NCBI RefSeq assembly: GCF_002104995.1
Contig: NW_024468250.1
Span: 1,364,001 to 1,428,000, forward strand
DNA from: Linderina pennispora
Lineage: Eukaryota > Kickxellomycota > Kickxellomycetes > Kickxellales > Kickxellaceae
Direction of reading: 5' to 3'
Length of the DNA stretch: 64,000 bases
In this document: positions 1-10,944 of the stretch, piece after piece
How positions within the stretch are numbered: the stretch's first letter is position 1
Layout: every line of letters starts with the position of its first letter
The notes under the pieces: model-generated
Told to the model about the DNA's origin: nothing
Databases searched by the model: none
The model's input: only the letters and a program-made list of their open reading frames with translations
Position numbers and translations under genes: made by a program

Positions 1-915
1 CTTGCAAGACTGCATCGACGCTGGCAACGTCAACAAAAGTCACGAAGCCGAATCCGCGCGGCCGCCCGGTGACTTGATCGCGCATGATCGAGCAGTCCAT
101 GATGGGCCCGAATTTTGCTAAAGTACTCGCGCAGCCGGTTCTCGTCGGTCTCCCAGCTCAGGCCACCGACAAACAGCTTGCTAGCGAAGGGGGTGGTCGC
201 CAGAATCATATTGAGGTTAAAAAGTTTGCGGAATTTGTTGAGAAAAGAGATATAAAATATAGCGACCCAAAAATCGACAGAAAACCACAGCGCAGGCATG
301 TACAAGAATGTAGGTATGCACGGGACTGGCTCCATGTGCTGGGAACATGAGAAATTGTAGTTTTGTGTTGTCTTTGCAAAAAAGAAAAGGAAAAGTTACC
401 GAAAACAAAACATATTACATGGAAGACAGTACATATACAGAGGACATCATACACATGCATGCGGAGGAAGGGTGTGGAGAGGAGTGCTTGTTTAGCAGAC
501 ACCCCCTACACCGCTTTCCGTGCCATGCACAAAAGAGTTATGACACAAAAAGAAAATTTACATGTCTAGGAAGAATCGGGGTTGCGTGTATCATTTGTAT
601 GTGGTTCATATGCGAAAGCGTGGTGTTGACTTACCCAGCGTCCTTGTTGTCGTTTGTTGTGTAACTGGTATCGTTGCTAGGATTGCCCATGGCGCCGCCC
701 ATGGCAGTGCTAGGCATCTCCGAGGGCTGTTGCTGATATTGCTGCGGCTGCTGCTGTTGCGGCAGCGACTGCGACTGCACATCCGGCTCGGGCATCTGCA
801 GCGCCTGGCTGTCGTTATACAGCCACTGGCTCTCTGTCTGGTACTGGTCGTACGCGTAGCCGTTCGCATCGTCATTGTAAATGGCGTCGTCCGCCGCCTT
901 GCTAGTGTCAGCCAT
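1..915 (-). CDS. hnRNP/Musashi-type RRM RNA-binding protein, 3' part missing
   Basis: Nuclear or shuttling RNA-binding protein of the Hrp1/Musashi/DAZAP1 type, likely acting in mRNA processing or export. Exon 1 (915-635) encodes a Gln- and Met-rich disordered leader of about 93 residues. A 454-nt intron (634-181) has a GTAAGT donor and a CTAG acceptor. Exon 2 (from 180) opens the RRM with [12 protein letters not shown] (RNP2); RNP1 appears as RGFGFVTF before the window edge. Joining the exons gives [14 protein letters not shown], the usual junction in this family, which supports the splice call. Near 113-116 a run of four T (A on the coding strand) carries one base too many: FSK and [10 protein letters not shown] lie in different frames. 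The family normally has a second RRM, which would lie outside the window. Family assignment is firm; the exact orthologue is not. Confidence 0.8.
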
Positions 916-1249
916 TGCTAAAAATGTATCTGCAGCTGGTGCGTGTAAACTGGAGAAGGGGGTGTTTGTCGAATAGTCACTTGGAAATCGGCGTCAAAAA
1001 GTGCTCAGAAAAGGGTGCCAAAATTGAAATTAGCTTGAGAAAAGAGGAGAAAAACTAGGCTGTCAGCTTTTCCAATGGAGCAAGGGGTCGTTCTTTACCT
1101 CGGTTGATTTTTTTTATGGTAATCAAATTCCGACATTGCGTTTTTGGCCTCGTGACAGCCCAAGCCTCAGCGGCGATTTTAGCCCTCCCTGCACTTTGAA
1201 GCTCGTCATATTTTGCTCTAGCTTTTTGTTTTCTTGCCTTGCATTCACA
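916..1249. other. Divergent intergenic region between RRM gene and H3K9 methyltransferase
   Basis: The region separates two divergent start codons (915 minus, 1250 plus) and so should hold both promoters. I see A/T-rich stretches (for example the T-run near 1107-1114) but no convincing TATA box or known site, and no coding sequence. Confidence 0.5.
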
Positions 1250-2567
1250 ATGCCCAAGCGGTCGCTCAGTGGAACGGCAGGGAGTGGCAAGGCTGCTGGT
1301 GGGCGTGGAAAGCGTGGGCGAGGCACGCGGGGTGGTCGGGGTATGCGGGGCAGGCTGCAGGCCAACTCGTCTAGCAGCACGGCTAGTGGAAAGGATTCAA
1401 TTGAGAGTGAGTATCAACCAAAGAGGGGGTTAGAATCTTCTGGCGATGATGTGCTGTCGACGAGTGCCCGCACCCGTACTCTAGAGTCTAAGCTGCAAAA
1501 CCCAGTATCAGATGATGGAGAGGAGGAGTATGAGGTAGGTACATCCGGTGGCATTGTGTGTGGGGTGATACACATGTATAGAAGCATATACTCATTTCAG
1601 TGTCATGTAGGTTGAGCTGATTGTGAATCACCAGAAGTTTGATGGGGTTGACTTTTATCTGGTGAAGTGGGTGGGATATCCTCCTAATGAGAATTCGTGG
1701 GTTGCCAGGGTCAATATGGCCTGTGACGAAAAGATAGACGAGTTCCATCGCAGGCATACCCCAAACGAGGTCGATATGGCACCCATGTACAGAATCATCA
1801 ACCCAGCAACCAACACTCCTCCACTTTCAGTTGTCAATACGGTAGACAATGTGAACACCATCGAGGACTTTACCTATATCAACAGATGCAAATACTCCAA
1901 GAGTGTACCAGTACCTGCCGATATGCTGTTCCCGTGTGAGTGCGATGGCGGCTGCAGGAATGACTGCCCGTGCGTTGAGAAACAGTACTACGATGACAAC
2001 GGGCGTGTGCAGGTGGATCATGAGGAGCCAATATTCGAGTGTTCTGAGCAGTGCACGTGCGGGCCCGAGTGCCCATCGCGCGTCGTTCAGCGCGGGTCTG
2101 CGATCCAGTTCGAGATATTTCGGCTGCCACAGAAGGGCTGGGGAGTGCGAGCCAAGCACAAGGTCGAAAAGGGTACCTTTATAATTGAGTATGTGGGCGA
2201 GATCATTGACTATGACGAGGTCGAGAGGCGCGGCATAGAGGACCGAAAGGCGGGCAACACATATCTGTTTGACCTGGACTCTGACTACAGCGCTAACGAG
2301 ATTGCCGACTTTTCCATTGACGCCAGGCGCTACGGCAACATCTCGCGATTCTTTAACCACTCGTGCGACCCAAACATGGCCATCTGGTCTGTGTACATTG
2401 AGCACCACGACCCGCGGCTGCCTCGCCTGGTGTTCTTTGCCATCAGGGATATCGAGGAGGACGAGGAGCTGACGCTCGACTACAATCCTGGCGAGTCCTG
2501 CGAAGGCCGACTCGAGTCGCCGTGCTACTGCGGGTCCAGCAACTGCCGCAAGCAGATATTCTTCTGA
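1250..2567 (+). CDS. clr4: Histone H3K9 methyltransferase, Clr4/SUV39 type
   Basis: Deposits H3K9 methylation for heterochromatin. Exon 1 is 1250-1534, intron 1535-1610 (76 nt, GTAGGT...GTAG), exon 2 is 1611-2567; the product is 413 residues, a little shorter than S. pombe Clr4 (490). The Lys/Arg/Gly-rich N-terminus leads to a chromodomain whose start spans the junction (EEEYEVELIVNHQKFDG, with YLVKWVGYP). The pre-SET Cys cluster begins near residue 201 (CECDGGCRNDCPCV), the SET domain runs from about 271 (GWGVRAK, NHSCDPN near 343, LTLDYNPG), and the post-SET CYCGSSNC lies near 399. All catalytic and zinc-binding motifs are present and the frame is clean. The start was chosen at MPKRSLSG because upstream codons contain no better initiator. 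Its presence implies a working H3K9/HP1 heterochromatin pathway. Confidence 0.93.
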
Positions 2568-2772
2568 GCCTGTTTCTGGATATGTGCCGGTGGCAAAGAA
2601 ATGTCATACTGACCTAAAAATGTTCGGTTCTATTTTGGTTTATTTGTTCGTGCATACTGGAACCGGGCTAGCAGCCGGTTTGTTATGTAGGTGGAAAAGG
2701 GAGGGAGGGAAGGGGGACCAGAGTGGACCGGTCTGAAAACGGGGACTAAAAATAGGAGACCGTTTTGGTCAA

Positions 2773-3504
2773 TCACTTGTTGGGCTTGGCGGAGGTGGAT
2801 TCGGCTATATCCTCGAGCTGCTTGTGCTACAAAGACAAGGGTATTCAGTGCAAAGAACACAACGATGCCGGCATGTGTGGCAGCCACTCTGTCAATGTAT
2901 GGCACCTGCCCGTTGTGCTTGCAATGCGAGTTGGCACGGGGTCTATCTACTACTCACCAATGCACCATTCCTGCGTGCGCAGAGCTACATGTGGCAGTCA
3001 ATGCTGGTTTAGCGACACATGCAGAATATACTCCCCTTTTGCCACATGGCGGTGGTAGCAGCAGAGTCTATAAACGGATGTCTGTACTTGCCTTGACATC
3101 GTCGACCGAAATCTTTGTCCTACGGGCGTGCTTTGCAAAGCACTCGAGATCGCCGCCCATGGTTTCTATTTTCAAATAATATTAGCGTATGAGCAATATT
3201 GAAGCGATGGGCTCCAATGCGAGGTGCTACTTGCCTGCCTGCGCGTACACGACATGGCTCAACGCTTCGACAAAGGTCGGCGAGTAGCTCACGCCGCTGC
3301 TGGTCTCTACAGGCGGAATGCATTTGAGTGAGCTGCCTATCGCTTGCAAAGAAGGATTTACACAAAACGCATCGAATTGGCTAGATGCATCTGCTCAGAG
3401 CTTTTGCTTGCGCGCCAATATATAGCACGCTTACCGTCCTCGCTGCACAGCTTGGCTACAGCGAGCCACACTGACGCGCGGGGATCGTTGCTGTCGGCGT
3501 TCAT
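2773..3504 (-). CDS. MHF1: CENP-S / MHF1 histone-fold protein
   Basis: Histone-fold protein that pairs with CENP-X (MHF2) at kinetochores and at FANCM/Fml1-bound DNA. I assembled five small exons by hand: 3504-3435, 3306-3235, 3165-3092, 2984-2958 and 2826-2773. Together they encode 98 residues with every junction in phase. Diagnostic segments are DLECFAKHARRTKISVDDVK followed by LCARRN, matching the CENP-S core. Exon 4 is only 27 nt (nine residues, LCARRNGAL). Introns after exons 2 and 3 use GCAAGT donors, so both are GC-AG introns; the others are GT-AG. The short C-terminal tail (ESTSAKPNK) lacks the long extension of vertebrate CENP-S. The start is the only in-frame ATG. A simple ORF scan would miss this gene entirely. 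Confidence 0.88.
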
Positions 3505-4053
3505 CTATTTGTGCTGTTTGCGGGTTTGGCTTGTGTGAGGAGGAGAGGAGAAAAGCGATCCTATAGACTGAGAGCAGCAGTGGGGGTTTTCGCTTCTGTG
3601 GATCTCTGCTAATTAAAGGCACCTCATCTCCCTACCGCCTGTGTGCAGGTATGGTCTATGTGCTGGGTGGGGCCACTGGTCTAGCATGGGCCATCGCCTA
3701 CTCTGGCCGCGAAGAGGGGTAGCCCGGCGATAGACTGGTTCAGAGGAAAATTTTTAATGCTTTTTTGTTAAAGGCTCAGCATTTTTCTTTGAAAATCAGT
3801 CTTGCTGTTCCCTCGCCTCCCTGTTTTTGTTGCCTTTCTACTTCTTGTGTGCTTTTTTTGCTCTTCAGATTATTGCATTAAATTTCTAGCCTTCTTCCCA
3901 TTTCCACATCTAAAATCTACTCGAGAACGTGCAGCTGGGGGAACGCGTCGAAGACGAACCGACCATACACAGCACCTTTCCAACACCCCTTCCCCTCTTT
4001 AGACAAGAGGCAGACTATATTAACCGCCCGGCAGAGGTCTATACCGCTTGAAA
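3505..4053. other. Divergent intergenic region (MHF1 / PAK kinase)
   Basis: 549 bp between two divergent starts. The kinase side is pyrimidine-rich (3780-3960). At 3651-3721 a 22-codon ORF (MVYVLGGATGLAWAIAYSGREEG) follows a plausible acceptor (TGTGCAG); it could be the last exon of a tiny membrane protein, but I found no upstream exon and do not call it a gene. Confidence 0.4.
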
Positions 4054-5117
4054 ATGACGACGCTCAAGGCAGGATATATTTCCCTAAAGGAATCGTGGAT
4101 GTGGTCCAAGCGATGGGCCATACTGACAAATGACACACTCACCTTCCACAAGAACAAGGTATGTACATGGCTGCTCTGGCAGCCGATGTGGTGGTGTGGG
4201 CTCTCCCCGCGAGTAAGCCATGGGAGCGAGCCTACGCGATAGCTGGAGGATTCCCCGAGCAGTCCGCCTGCATTGTTAGTGTTTTTTCTTGTTTGGCCCA
4301 AGACGGAGCAGCATCGTTTCGCAACCTTCATGGTCGCCTCACATTTTCCCTTTCATTATTCTCTTTGGCCGTTCTGTAGAACGTCAGTCAAGCCACTGCG
4401 CTCATTTTTCTCAAAGAAGTAAACGGCGTGAGTCGTTCGGACATGAAGACGTACTGCATTGAGATAAAAACCAAGGAGAGGGTGTATTTCATCCAGTGCA
4501 CGAGCGACGACGACCTGTACTCGTGGATGGACGCGGTTTACGAGCACTGTCCGCTGCTGAGCGACGTATCGCCGCCGACAGACTTCCACCACCAGATCCA
4601 CGTGGACTTTGACCCAGTGTCGGGAATGTTTATTGGGCTGCCCGACAAGTGGGCAAAGCTGCTGCAGACATCAAACATCACTCAGCAGGACTATGCTCAG
4701 AATCCGCAGGCGGTGCTAGATGTGCTCGAGTTCTATACAAAGAACACCGCCGAGGGACAGGCAGCTGTGCAGGCCGCAGCGGCAAACAAGATGGCTGGGC
4801 TGGTGCCCACGACATCGTCGGCGTCGTCGTCACCATTGCTGTACTCGCGCCAGAGCGTCACTGGCCAGTCGCTGCAGCAGGCGTCGTCACAGCAGAACGC
4901 GACGAGCCGGTCGCCGGTGGACCACAAGACGGGGGTGTTTCTGCCCGAGAAGCGTGCGCCGCCGCCCAAGCCGGCTCCCCCACCAGCCAATGTCAAGCTG
5001 CCGTCGACGAAGCCGCTGGTGGTGGAAGAGGCACAGATCCGTGCTCAGCAGCAGATAATGAATGGGGCTCTGGGCAAAACGAACCGGCAGTCAATGACAA
5101 TCCCGCAGCTTGCGTTC

Positions 5118-5149
<32 letters not shown>

Positions 5150-6218
5150 ACAGCAGGCAAAGCCAGCACCATCAACACGGAGTGTAGGCAGCGACGAAGT
5201 CGTGGAGTCGATAGACAGCAGCCGGACGCTGACTACAAAGACACACTCAAAGGCAAAGGAGGATGCGCTGGCCGCACTGACGAGCAAGATGGAGGGGGCG
5301 ACGCTCAAGCCGAAAAAGGAGACGCAGCGGCTGTCGACCATGTCCGAGTCGCAGATTATGGCACGGCTGCGGTCGATTGTATCCCGGGACGACCCCAAGG
5401 TGCTGTACAGCAAGGTGCGCAAGATTGGACAAGGCGCGTCGGGCAACGTGTATATGGCCAAGTCGATTGTGACGGGCCAGATGGTGGCGATCAAGCAGAT
5501 GGATCTGTCGAAGCAGCCGCGCAAGGAGCTGCTGGTCAACGAGATCCTGGTGATGAAGGAGTCGATGCACCCGAACATTGTCAACTACCTCGAGTCGTTC
5601 CTGCTCAACTCGATGGATCTGTGGGTGGTCATGGAGTACATGGAGGGCGGCGCGCTGACCGACGTCATCGACAACAACAGGATGAACGAGAGCCAGATCG
5701 CCACCGTGTGCATGGAGGTGTGCAAGGGGCTGAGCCATCTGCACAAGCAAAACATCATCCACCGCGACATCAAATCCGACAACGTGCTTTTGGGCGTCGA
5801 CGGCCAGGTCAAGATCACCGATTTTGGGTTCTGTGCCAAGCTGTCTGAGCAGCGGGCAAAGCGCGCTACCATGGTGGGCACGCCGTACTGGATGGCACCC
5901 GAAGTGGTCAAGCAGAAGCCATACGGGCCCAAGGTGGACGTGTGGTCGCTAGGCATCATGGTGATTGAGATGATTGAGAGCGAGCCGCCGTATTTGGACG
6001 AGGAGCCGCTCAAGGCGCTGTACCTGATTGCGACGAACGGAACGCCTGCGCTCAAGCACCCCGAGATGCTGAGCCGCGAGCTCAAGGGATTCCTGGCCGA
6101 GTGTCTGTGCGTCGACGTGCAGAGCCGCGCCACGATCGAGGAGCTGCTGAAGCAGGAGTTTTTGGTCAACCAGGCGCGGTCATTGAGCGTGCTGACACCA
6201 CTGCTGGGCAAGAACTGA
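4054..6218 (+). CDS. CLA4: PAK/STE20-family kinase of Cla4/Shk2 type (PH-CRIB-kinase)
   Basis: Cdc42/Rac effector kinase controlling polarity, septation and cytoskeleton. Exon 1 4054-4158 (35 codons), intron 4159-4379, exon 2 4380-6218; 647 residues. An N-terminal PH domain (about 1-90, GYISLKESWMWSKRWAIL) spans the intron. The CRIB/PBD starts near 98 (VSPPTDFHHQIHVDFDPVSG, then GLPDKWAKLL). A Ser/Pro/Gln-rich linker with a polyglutamine run follows. The kinase domain covers about 380-640: GQGASGNVY glycine loop, VAIK lysine, HRDIKSDN catalytic loop, DFGFCA, and activation segment GTPYWMAPE. PH plus CRIB distinguishes it from Ste20-type PAKs, which lack PH. The frame is clean over more than 2 kb. 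The neighbouring Cdc24 gene (51.9 kb) would act upstream in the same pathway. Confidence 0.94.
5118..5157 (+). repeat. CAG/CAA trinucleotide repeat (polyglutamine)
   Basis: Thirteen CAG/CAA codons in a row in the disordered linker of the PAK kinase. The interrupted CAG/CAA pattern suggests a stable but potentially length-variable tract. Confidence 0.9.
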
Positions 6219-7006
6219 TGGCGGAGGGCGGATACCTTATCACACTACGTAACCTGCTATTATTTTTTCCACATCTCTCCCTCGTCCATCTCCACTCTTT
6301 CTCCCTCTTCTGCCTACCACACATGCTTCTTCTTTTTACCCTTTCCTTTCCCTTTAACCAAACATTTCCAGCAAAGCGCACTTGCCAAACATTATTTCCC
6401 TTCTAGTTCTATACTTTTTTCTCGTTTAAAACAACCAAACCCTTGCCCATTAATCCGTTGGTACATATCCGAAAAATTAATAAACGCTGCGTTGTTGCTA
6501 GACCGTGTGTAAAACAGTTCCCAAATGGTCGAGTGTGTCGATCCCTGACGCGGTCTAATGATAGTGCCAGCGAACTTGTACAAGGACTGTCGCTCTTGCT
6601 ATCATGCAGCCTCCCATGGCGGTCTGGCGCGTAGCTTGGCGAGGCTAGCTCCTTGGGAGCAAGCCCAGGCACAGAGCCTCCGTTTTCCTATTGCAAGCGA
6701 CACGCACTCCGGCAGGAGCCGTCCTTTGTCTGCTCGTAGTCTTGCCAGAAAGCAGCTGGAAGTCGAGTGCCACTGATTTCCTATTGGCAGTAGCCGGCGC
6801 GCTGCCCAACACGCGGTCTGCTACCAGAAATCCAGCTGCCCTTCCTGTTTTGGCCTGCAAGCAAAAAACATTTTCCTCTTTTTGCTCCCTTCACTTTCAT
6901 TTTAGCCTACTTTTACACCGCAATCCACGTAGCGCGTCGCCCTTTTTATATCGTCCCTCAACGCGCTCTAACTTATACACACATACACACACGGCACTTC
7001 ACGATA
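6219..7006 (+). other. Intergenic region before PP6 phosphatase
   Basis: 788 bp of 3' flank of the kinase and promoter of the phosphatase. It holds a long pyrimidine-rich tract (6250-6420), a CA-rich stretch just before the start (6973-7000), and no coding signal or RNA gene that I can recognise. Confidence 0.45.
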
Positions 7007-7953
7007 ATGGCTGGACCTGAAGAATGGCTGGAGACAGTGAGGAAATGCGACTGCCTGTCCGAGCCGGACATCAAGAAGCTGTGCGAAATGGTCAAGGAGC
7101 TGCTGATGGAGGAGTCCAATGTGCAGCCAGTGCAGACACCGGTAACCATCTGCGGCGACATCCACGGGCAGTTCTACGATCTAATGAAGCTGCTGCGGGT
7201 GGGTGGAGAGCCGCCAGAGACAAACTACATATTCATGGGCGACTTTGTCGACCGCGGGTACTATAGCCTGGAGACGTTCACGCTGCTCATGTGCCTGAAG
7301 GCGCGGTGGCCGGACAAGATTACGCTGTTGCGGGGCAACCACGAGAGCCGGCAGATCACACAGGTGTATGGGTTTCTATGACGAGTGCCACATGAAGTAC
7401 GGCAACGCAAATGTGTGGAAGTACTGCTGCCAGGTGTTCGACTACCTGACGCTGTCGGCGATTGTGGACGGCAAGGTTCTGTGCGTGCACGGCGGGCTGT
7501 CGCCGGACCTGCGGACCCTGGACCAGATGCGCACCATCCAGCGGTGCCAGGAGATCCCGCATGAGGGCCCGTTCTGCGACCTGATGTGGTCCGACCCCGA
7601 GGACATTGATAGCTGGGCTGTGAGCCCGCGTGGCGCAGGGTGGCTGTTTGGCGCACGCGTGACTGACGAGTTCAACCACGTGAACGGACTGACCCTGCTA
7701 GCGCGCGCGCACCAGCTGGTGCAGGAGGGGTACCGGTTCATGTTCCCAGAGCGGAACCTGGTGACCGTGTGGAGCGCACCAAAACTACTGCTACCGGTGC
7801 GGCAATGTGGCCAGCATTCTGCGGATCGAGGAGGATCTGGAAGTCACCGATGACTCGTTCCAGATCTTCCAGGCCGTGCCCGACAAGGAGCGCACGGTGC
7901 CGCCGCGGATACCGGGCAGCATGGGCGGGGCCGGTGGCCAGTACTTTTTGTGA
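7007..7953 (+). CDS. SIT4: Ser/Thr phosphatase PP6 catalytic subunit (Sit4/Ppe1)
   Basis: PP2A-like phosphatase acting in G1 progression, TOR signalling and morphogenesis. The metallophosphatase motifs [20 protein letters not shown] and [10 protein letters not shown] are present, as are YGFYDEC and the C-terminal YFL of PP2A-type enzymes. Stretches such as [24 protein letters not shown] and [11 protein letters not shown] favour Sit4/Ppe1/PP6 over PP2A and PP4. Two single-base insertions break the frame: in TTT at 7373-7375 (GF|YDEC) and in AAAA at 7781-7784 ([11 protein letters not shown]). Removing both gives exactly 314 residues, the normal family length. I treat the locus as one gene; whether the insertions are real is open. 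No intron is seen. Confidence 0.9.
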
Positions 7954-8539
7954 TCAAATTAGCTGTTTCGGCAAGTGAGCTCTGTATTGTCCTTGTGTGT
8001 TCTCTATAAAAACTGGCCTGTCGGCAGAAAGACATCCAGGCGAAAATTTTCTCGCACGACAAGGATGAGGGGCGCACAGGCGCCGGGCGGGCTTGTATCC
8101 TGGTTCCACCCACCTGTCCATCTGTTGGTGTAGCCGGAAACAGCGAGCTCCTCTGCCAGTGCGAGCCGCGGGTGTCGCCTAGTCCCACTCTGTTGACCAA
8201 GCCTTGTTCGCTAATAATAGAGCGAGGTAGAGCCACACAAGCAGCATGACTTTTGAGAGCGCCAATGGTCGCCAAGCATGAGAGTTGAAGTGAGAGCAAC
8301 AGTCTGAAAGAAAAGAGTCCGGCTGTCATCATCATGCTATCAGCTTTGCAGCAATGCTCGAGAGTGCAGGCCACGCTTTTTCTGGTCCACCTTCTGGCTT
8401 TACTGCTTTTCTCCCTCCTCCCTCATCCTCCTCCCTGTATCTCCCTCTTTCTCTTCTCTTATCTCACAGCACCTTTTTCTTTCCTCTTCTACCTTTTTCT
8501 TTCTTGCTTCTTACTTTTTAAACCGAGTCTCCCCCAGGC
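7954..8539 (+). other. Intergenic region before BAR-SH3 gene
   Basis: 586 bp without coding signal. The last 150 bases before the next start are strongly pyrimidine-rich. CCCCCAG directly before GCATG could be the acceptor of a 5'-leader intron. Confidence 0.4.
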
Positions 8540-10944
8540 ATGGCGGCTGCACTGAAGAAAAACATTGGCAAGATTGGCCAGGTAAGCAGCGGATTGGGGC
8601 CCGGCTCTTTAATCTGCACTCTTAGCGGCAGTGGTCCGGACCGGCATATGAAGACGGAAATCAGAGCTTAGAAATCGGACCTTTTTGTGCCCTGTAGTGG
8701 ACTGGCGAAAAGCTGGGCCGTGACGGCGGCAAAAACCGAAGTGAGCGACGAATTCAAAGACCTTCAGAGCGAGACGGATACCCGGCACCAGGGCATGGAT
8801 GGGATCCAACAGGCGTATATCCTGTATACGACGCAGCTGCTGAAGAAGAAGGACGCCACGGATGCGTCGCGGCAGAAGCTGTATCTGCTCGAAAACCTCG
8901 GTGCCTCGATGGTGCGGCTTGGTGGCAGCCTCCCGAGGGATTCCAACTACGGTAAGTATGCTTTCCATGCAGAGGTGGTGGTTGCTTTGGCCGCGCACTC
9001 TTGCATCCTGTGCGGAGCGGGCTTTTTCTTTTTTCCTTGTGGAACAGCAGGAGCCTGGCACGGCATGCCTGTGGATCGGTGCGCCATATGTGCTTTTGTC
9101 TCTGTGCTTGTCATGCTGATCCAACCGGCTCAGACAGTCATAGCACGGGCACCGCTGGCCACGGCTGGGGGTGTGCTGCCTCCCAGACAGCCTGCCTTCC
9201 GCATGTACGTCCTGTGTTTTCATTGCATGATCTCCGGAAATCGGCAGTGGGCATAATAGGAGGAGGACAGTGGGGCGGGGAGCCGAATGAGAGTGGAGTG
9301 TCATTGCTGCTCCCCCGTGTAAAAATTGGTCGTGTTTCACTGGAGCATGCATCCAGGCGTCATGCGCGCTTGGGCCCGAGCACAAGCCTGTGGAAACCTG
9401 CTTCTTTCCCGAAATCCTCTGGGAATAAAAGGGGCCGTGGGGCCATTCGAAAAATGCCATGCCACCGCGCCTGCGTGCTGGTGTTGTCCTTCTCGCCCAC
9501 CCGCTGTTTTGTCTACACCATGCCGGTGTTTGTAATGTGTGTGGGGAAGCTTGTGTGTAATGACGAGGGGCTGGTGACCGATCATTCCCGCATTGTTCTC
9601 GTGACAGCATCACACAGCTAATTTCTACATTGTGATGTAGGCCGGGCATTGGAGCGGCTGGGCCAGGTCGAGGAGCGCATGAACGACTCGCAGCTGCAAT
9701 TTGTGGCCCAGATCAAGGAGGGCTGGGGCTCGAGTCTGCAGCGTGCGCTGGACGACTTCAAAGAGTACCAGCAGCTGCAGAGGAAGATGGAAAGCCGGCG
9801 CGCCGACTACGACGGACGCATGGCCAAGTACAACAAGGCGCGCAAGGAGAGCGTGCAGCTTGAGGACGAGCTGCGCTCGGCGCAGACGCGGTACGAGGAC
9901 ACATACGACGATCTGGCGCAGCGCATGATGACGCTGCAGGATGCCGAGCAGGGCTACCTCAACGACCTGTACGGGTTCTATGAAGCGCAAATGGCACACT
10001 ACCAGCAGTGCTACGAGATGCTGGATGGCCTGCGCGGCTCGCTGGACGAACTAATGGCGAGCCGTCGGGCTCCCGCTGCCGACCGCAATCCCATGGGCGG
10101 CAGCCTGACGACCCGTCACTCAACGACGTCGCTGCGCGCCAGTGACCGCAACCTGAGCATGCCGACCCGCCGGCCAATCCCGTTCAACTCTCCGCACGGA
10201 CGGTCGCTCTCGCGGTCCGCTACCACCAGCGCGGCCCGCGGCTACAGCGGCTCGCAGTACAGCGACAACAGCGACGAGATGCAGGCCCAGTACAACTACG
10301 CCCACGGCATCGACTCGACCCCCGACGGCGGTGGCCTGGAGGGCAGCCTGGCAGTTCCCCGACCCAACCCACAGCTGGCACGTGTGCAGAGCGAGATTGG
10401 CACCAATGGCTCGCGCCGCGCACCGCCGCCGCCGGTTGCCCCCCGCCGCCATGCTCCAGCGCCACCGATGCCTACCCGTACGCCGCGCCGCATCCTGCGC
10501 AAAACAATCTATGCATTCAACCCCGACGAGGGCGGCGAGCTGGCGCTGGCCGTCGGCGATATCGTCGAGGTCTCCGAGCGCGTCGATGACGGCTGGTGGA
10601 TGGGCTCTATTGTCCACTCGCAGGTCGCCAGCCGCCTCAGCCAGAGCGGCCTGTTCCCCGCCAACTACACCGAGGACTGCCAGGAGGCCGATGTGCCGCC
10701 CAGGCTGCCTTCCAAGGCGTCGTCGCCGGGCCTGCGCACGCAAGCCGATCCCTTTATGAGCTACAATCCGCCCCCCGCCCATCGCGCCCGCACCCAGCCC
10801 GACCACCCGCACCAGCCGGCGGGCCACCAGCGCACCAACAGCCAGGCCCTCGCTGCCGCCAAGCCATGCGCATGCGGCTGCGACGACTACTCGCCGAACC
10901 TGTTCAAGAAGGGAAACTGCACCAACTGCTTCCACAACCACTAG
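8540..10944 (+). CDS. Endophilin-like BAR-SH3 protein with C-terminal Cys/His motif
   Basis: Membrane-bending adaptor for endocytosis and actin. Exons: 8540-8581, 8698-8951, 9641-10944; introns of 116 and 689 nt. After correcting one extra A in AAAAA at 8731-8735 the product is 532 residues. The N-terminal BAR domain (about 1-260) opens with MAAALKKNIGKIGQWTGEK, as in endophilins, and is rich in coiled-coil heptads. A Ser/Pro-rich linker has polyproline (PPPPVAPRR). The SH3 domain lies at about 382-450 (KTIYAFNPDEGGELAL, DDGWWMG, GLFPANY). The last 28 residues form CACGCDDYSPNLFKKGNC followed by TNCFHNH. This resembles the small Cys motif at the N-terminus of myosin-phosphatase Rho-interacting protein and is not a usual part of endophilins or Rvs167. 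BAR and SH3 calls are firm; endophilin over amphiphysin/Rvs167 is moderate. Confidence 0.87.

Noticed and set aside
3651-3721. Small ORF (22 codons, MVYVLGGATGLAWAIAYS...) after a plausible splice acceptor
   Set aside because: It looks like the end of a tiny membrane protein, but no upstream exon or known family could be found, and the ORF alone is within chance.
4649-5848. Long open frame overlapping the PAK kinase in another plus frame
   Set aside because: Gly/Ala/Asp/Arg-rich shadow caused by biased third positions of the real kinase frame; no domains.
7007-7953. Programmed frameshifting as an explanation for the two breaks in Sit4/PP6
   Set aside because: The sites share no slippery heptamer or stop context, the family is not known to use frameshifting, and similar breaks occur in many unrelated genes here.
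9001-9621. Open frame inside the long intron of the BAR-SH3 gene
   Set aside because: No family resemblance, unfavourable composition, and splice sites on both sides join the BAR domain in phase.
10120-10941. Long minus-strand open frame opposite the BAR-SH3 gene
   Set aside because: Antisense shadow of a GC-rich coding region; composition and lack of motifs fit that.
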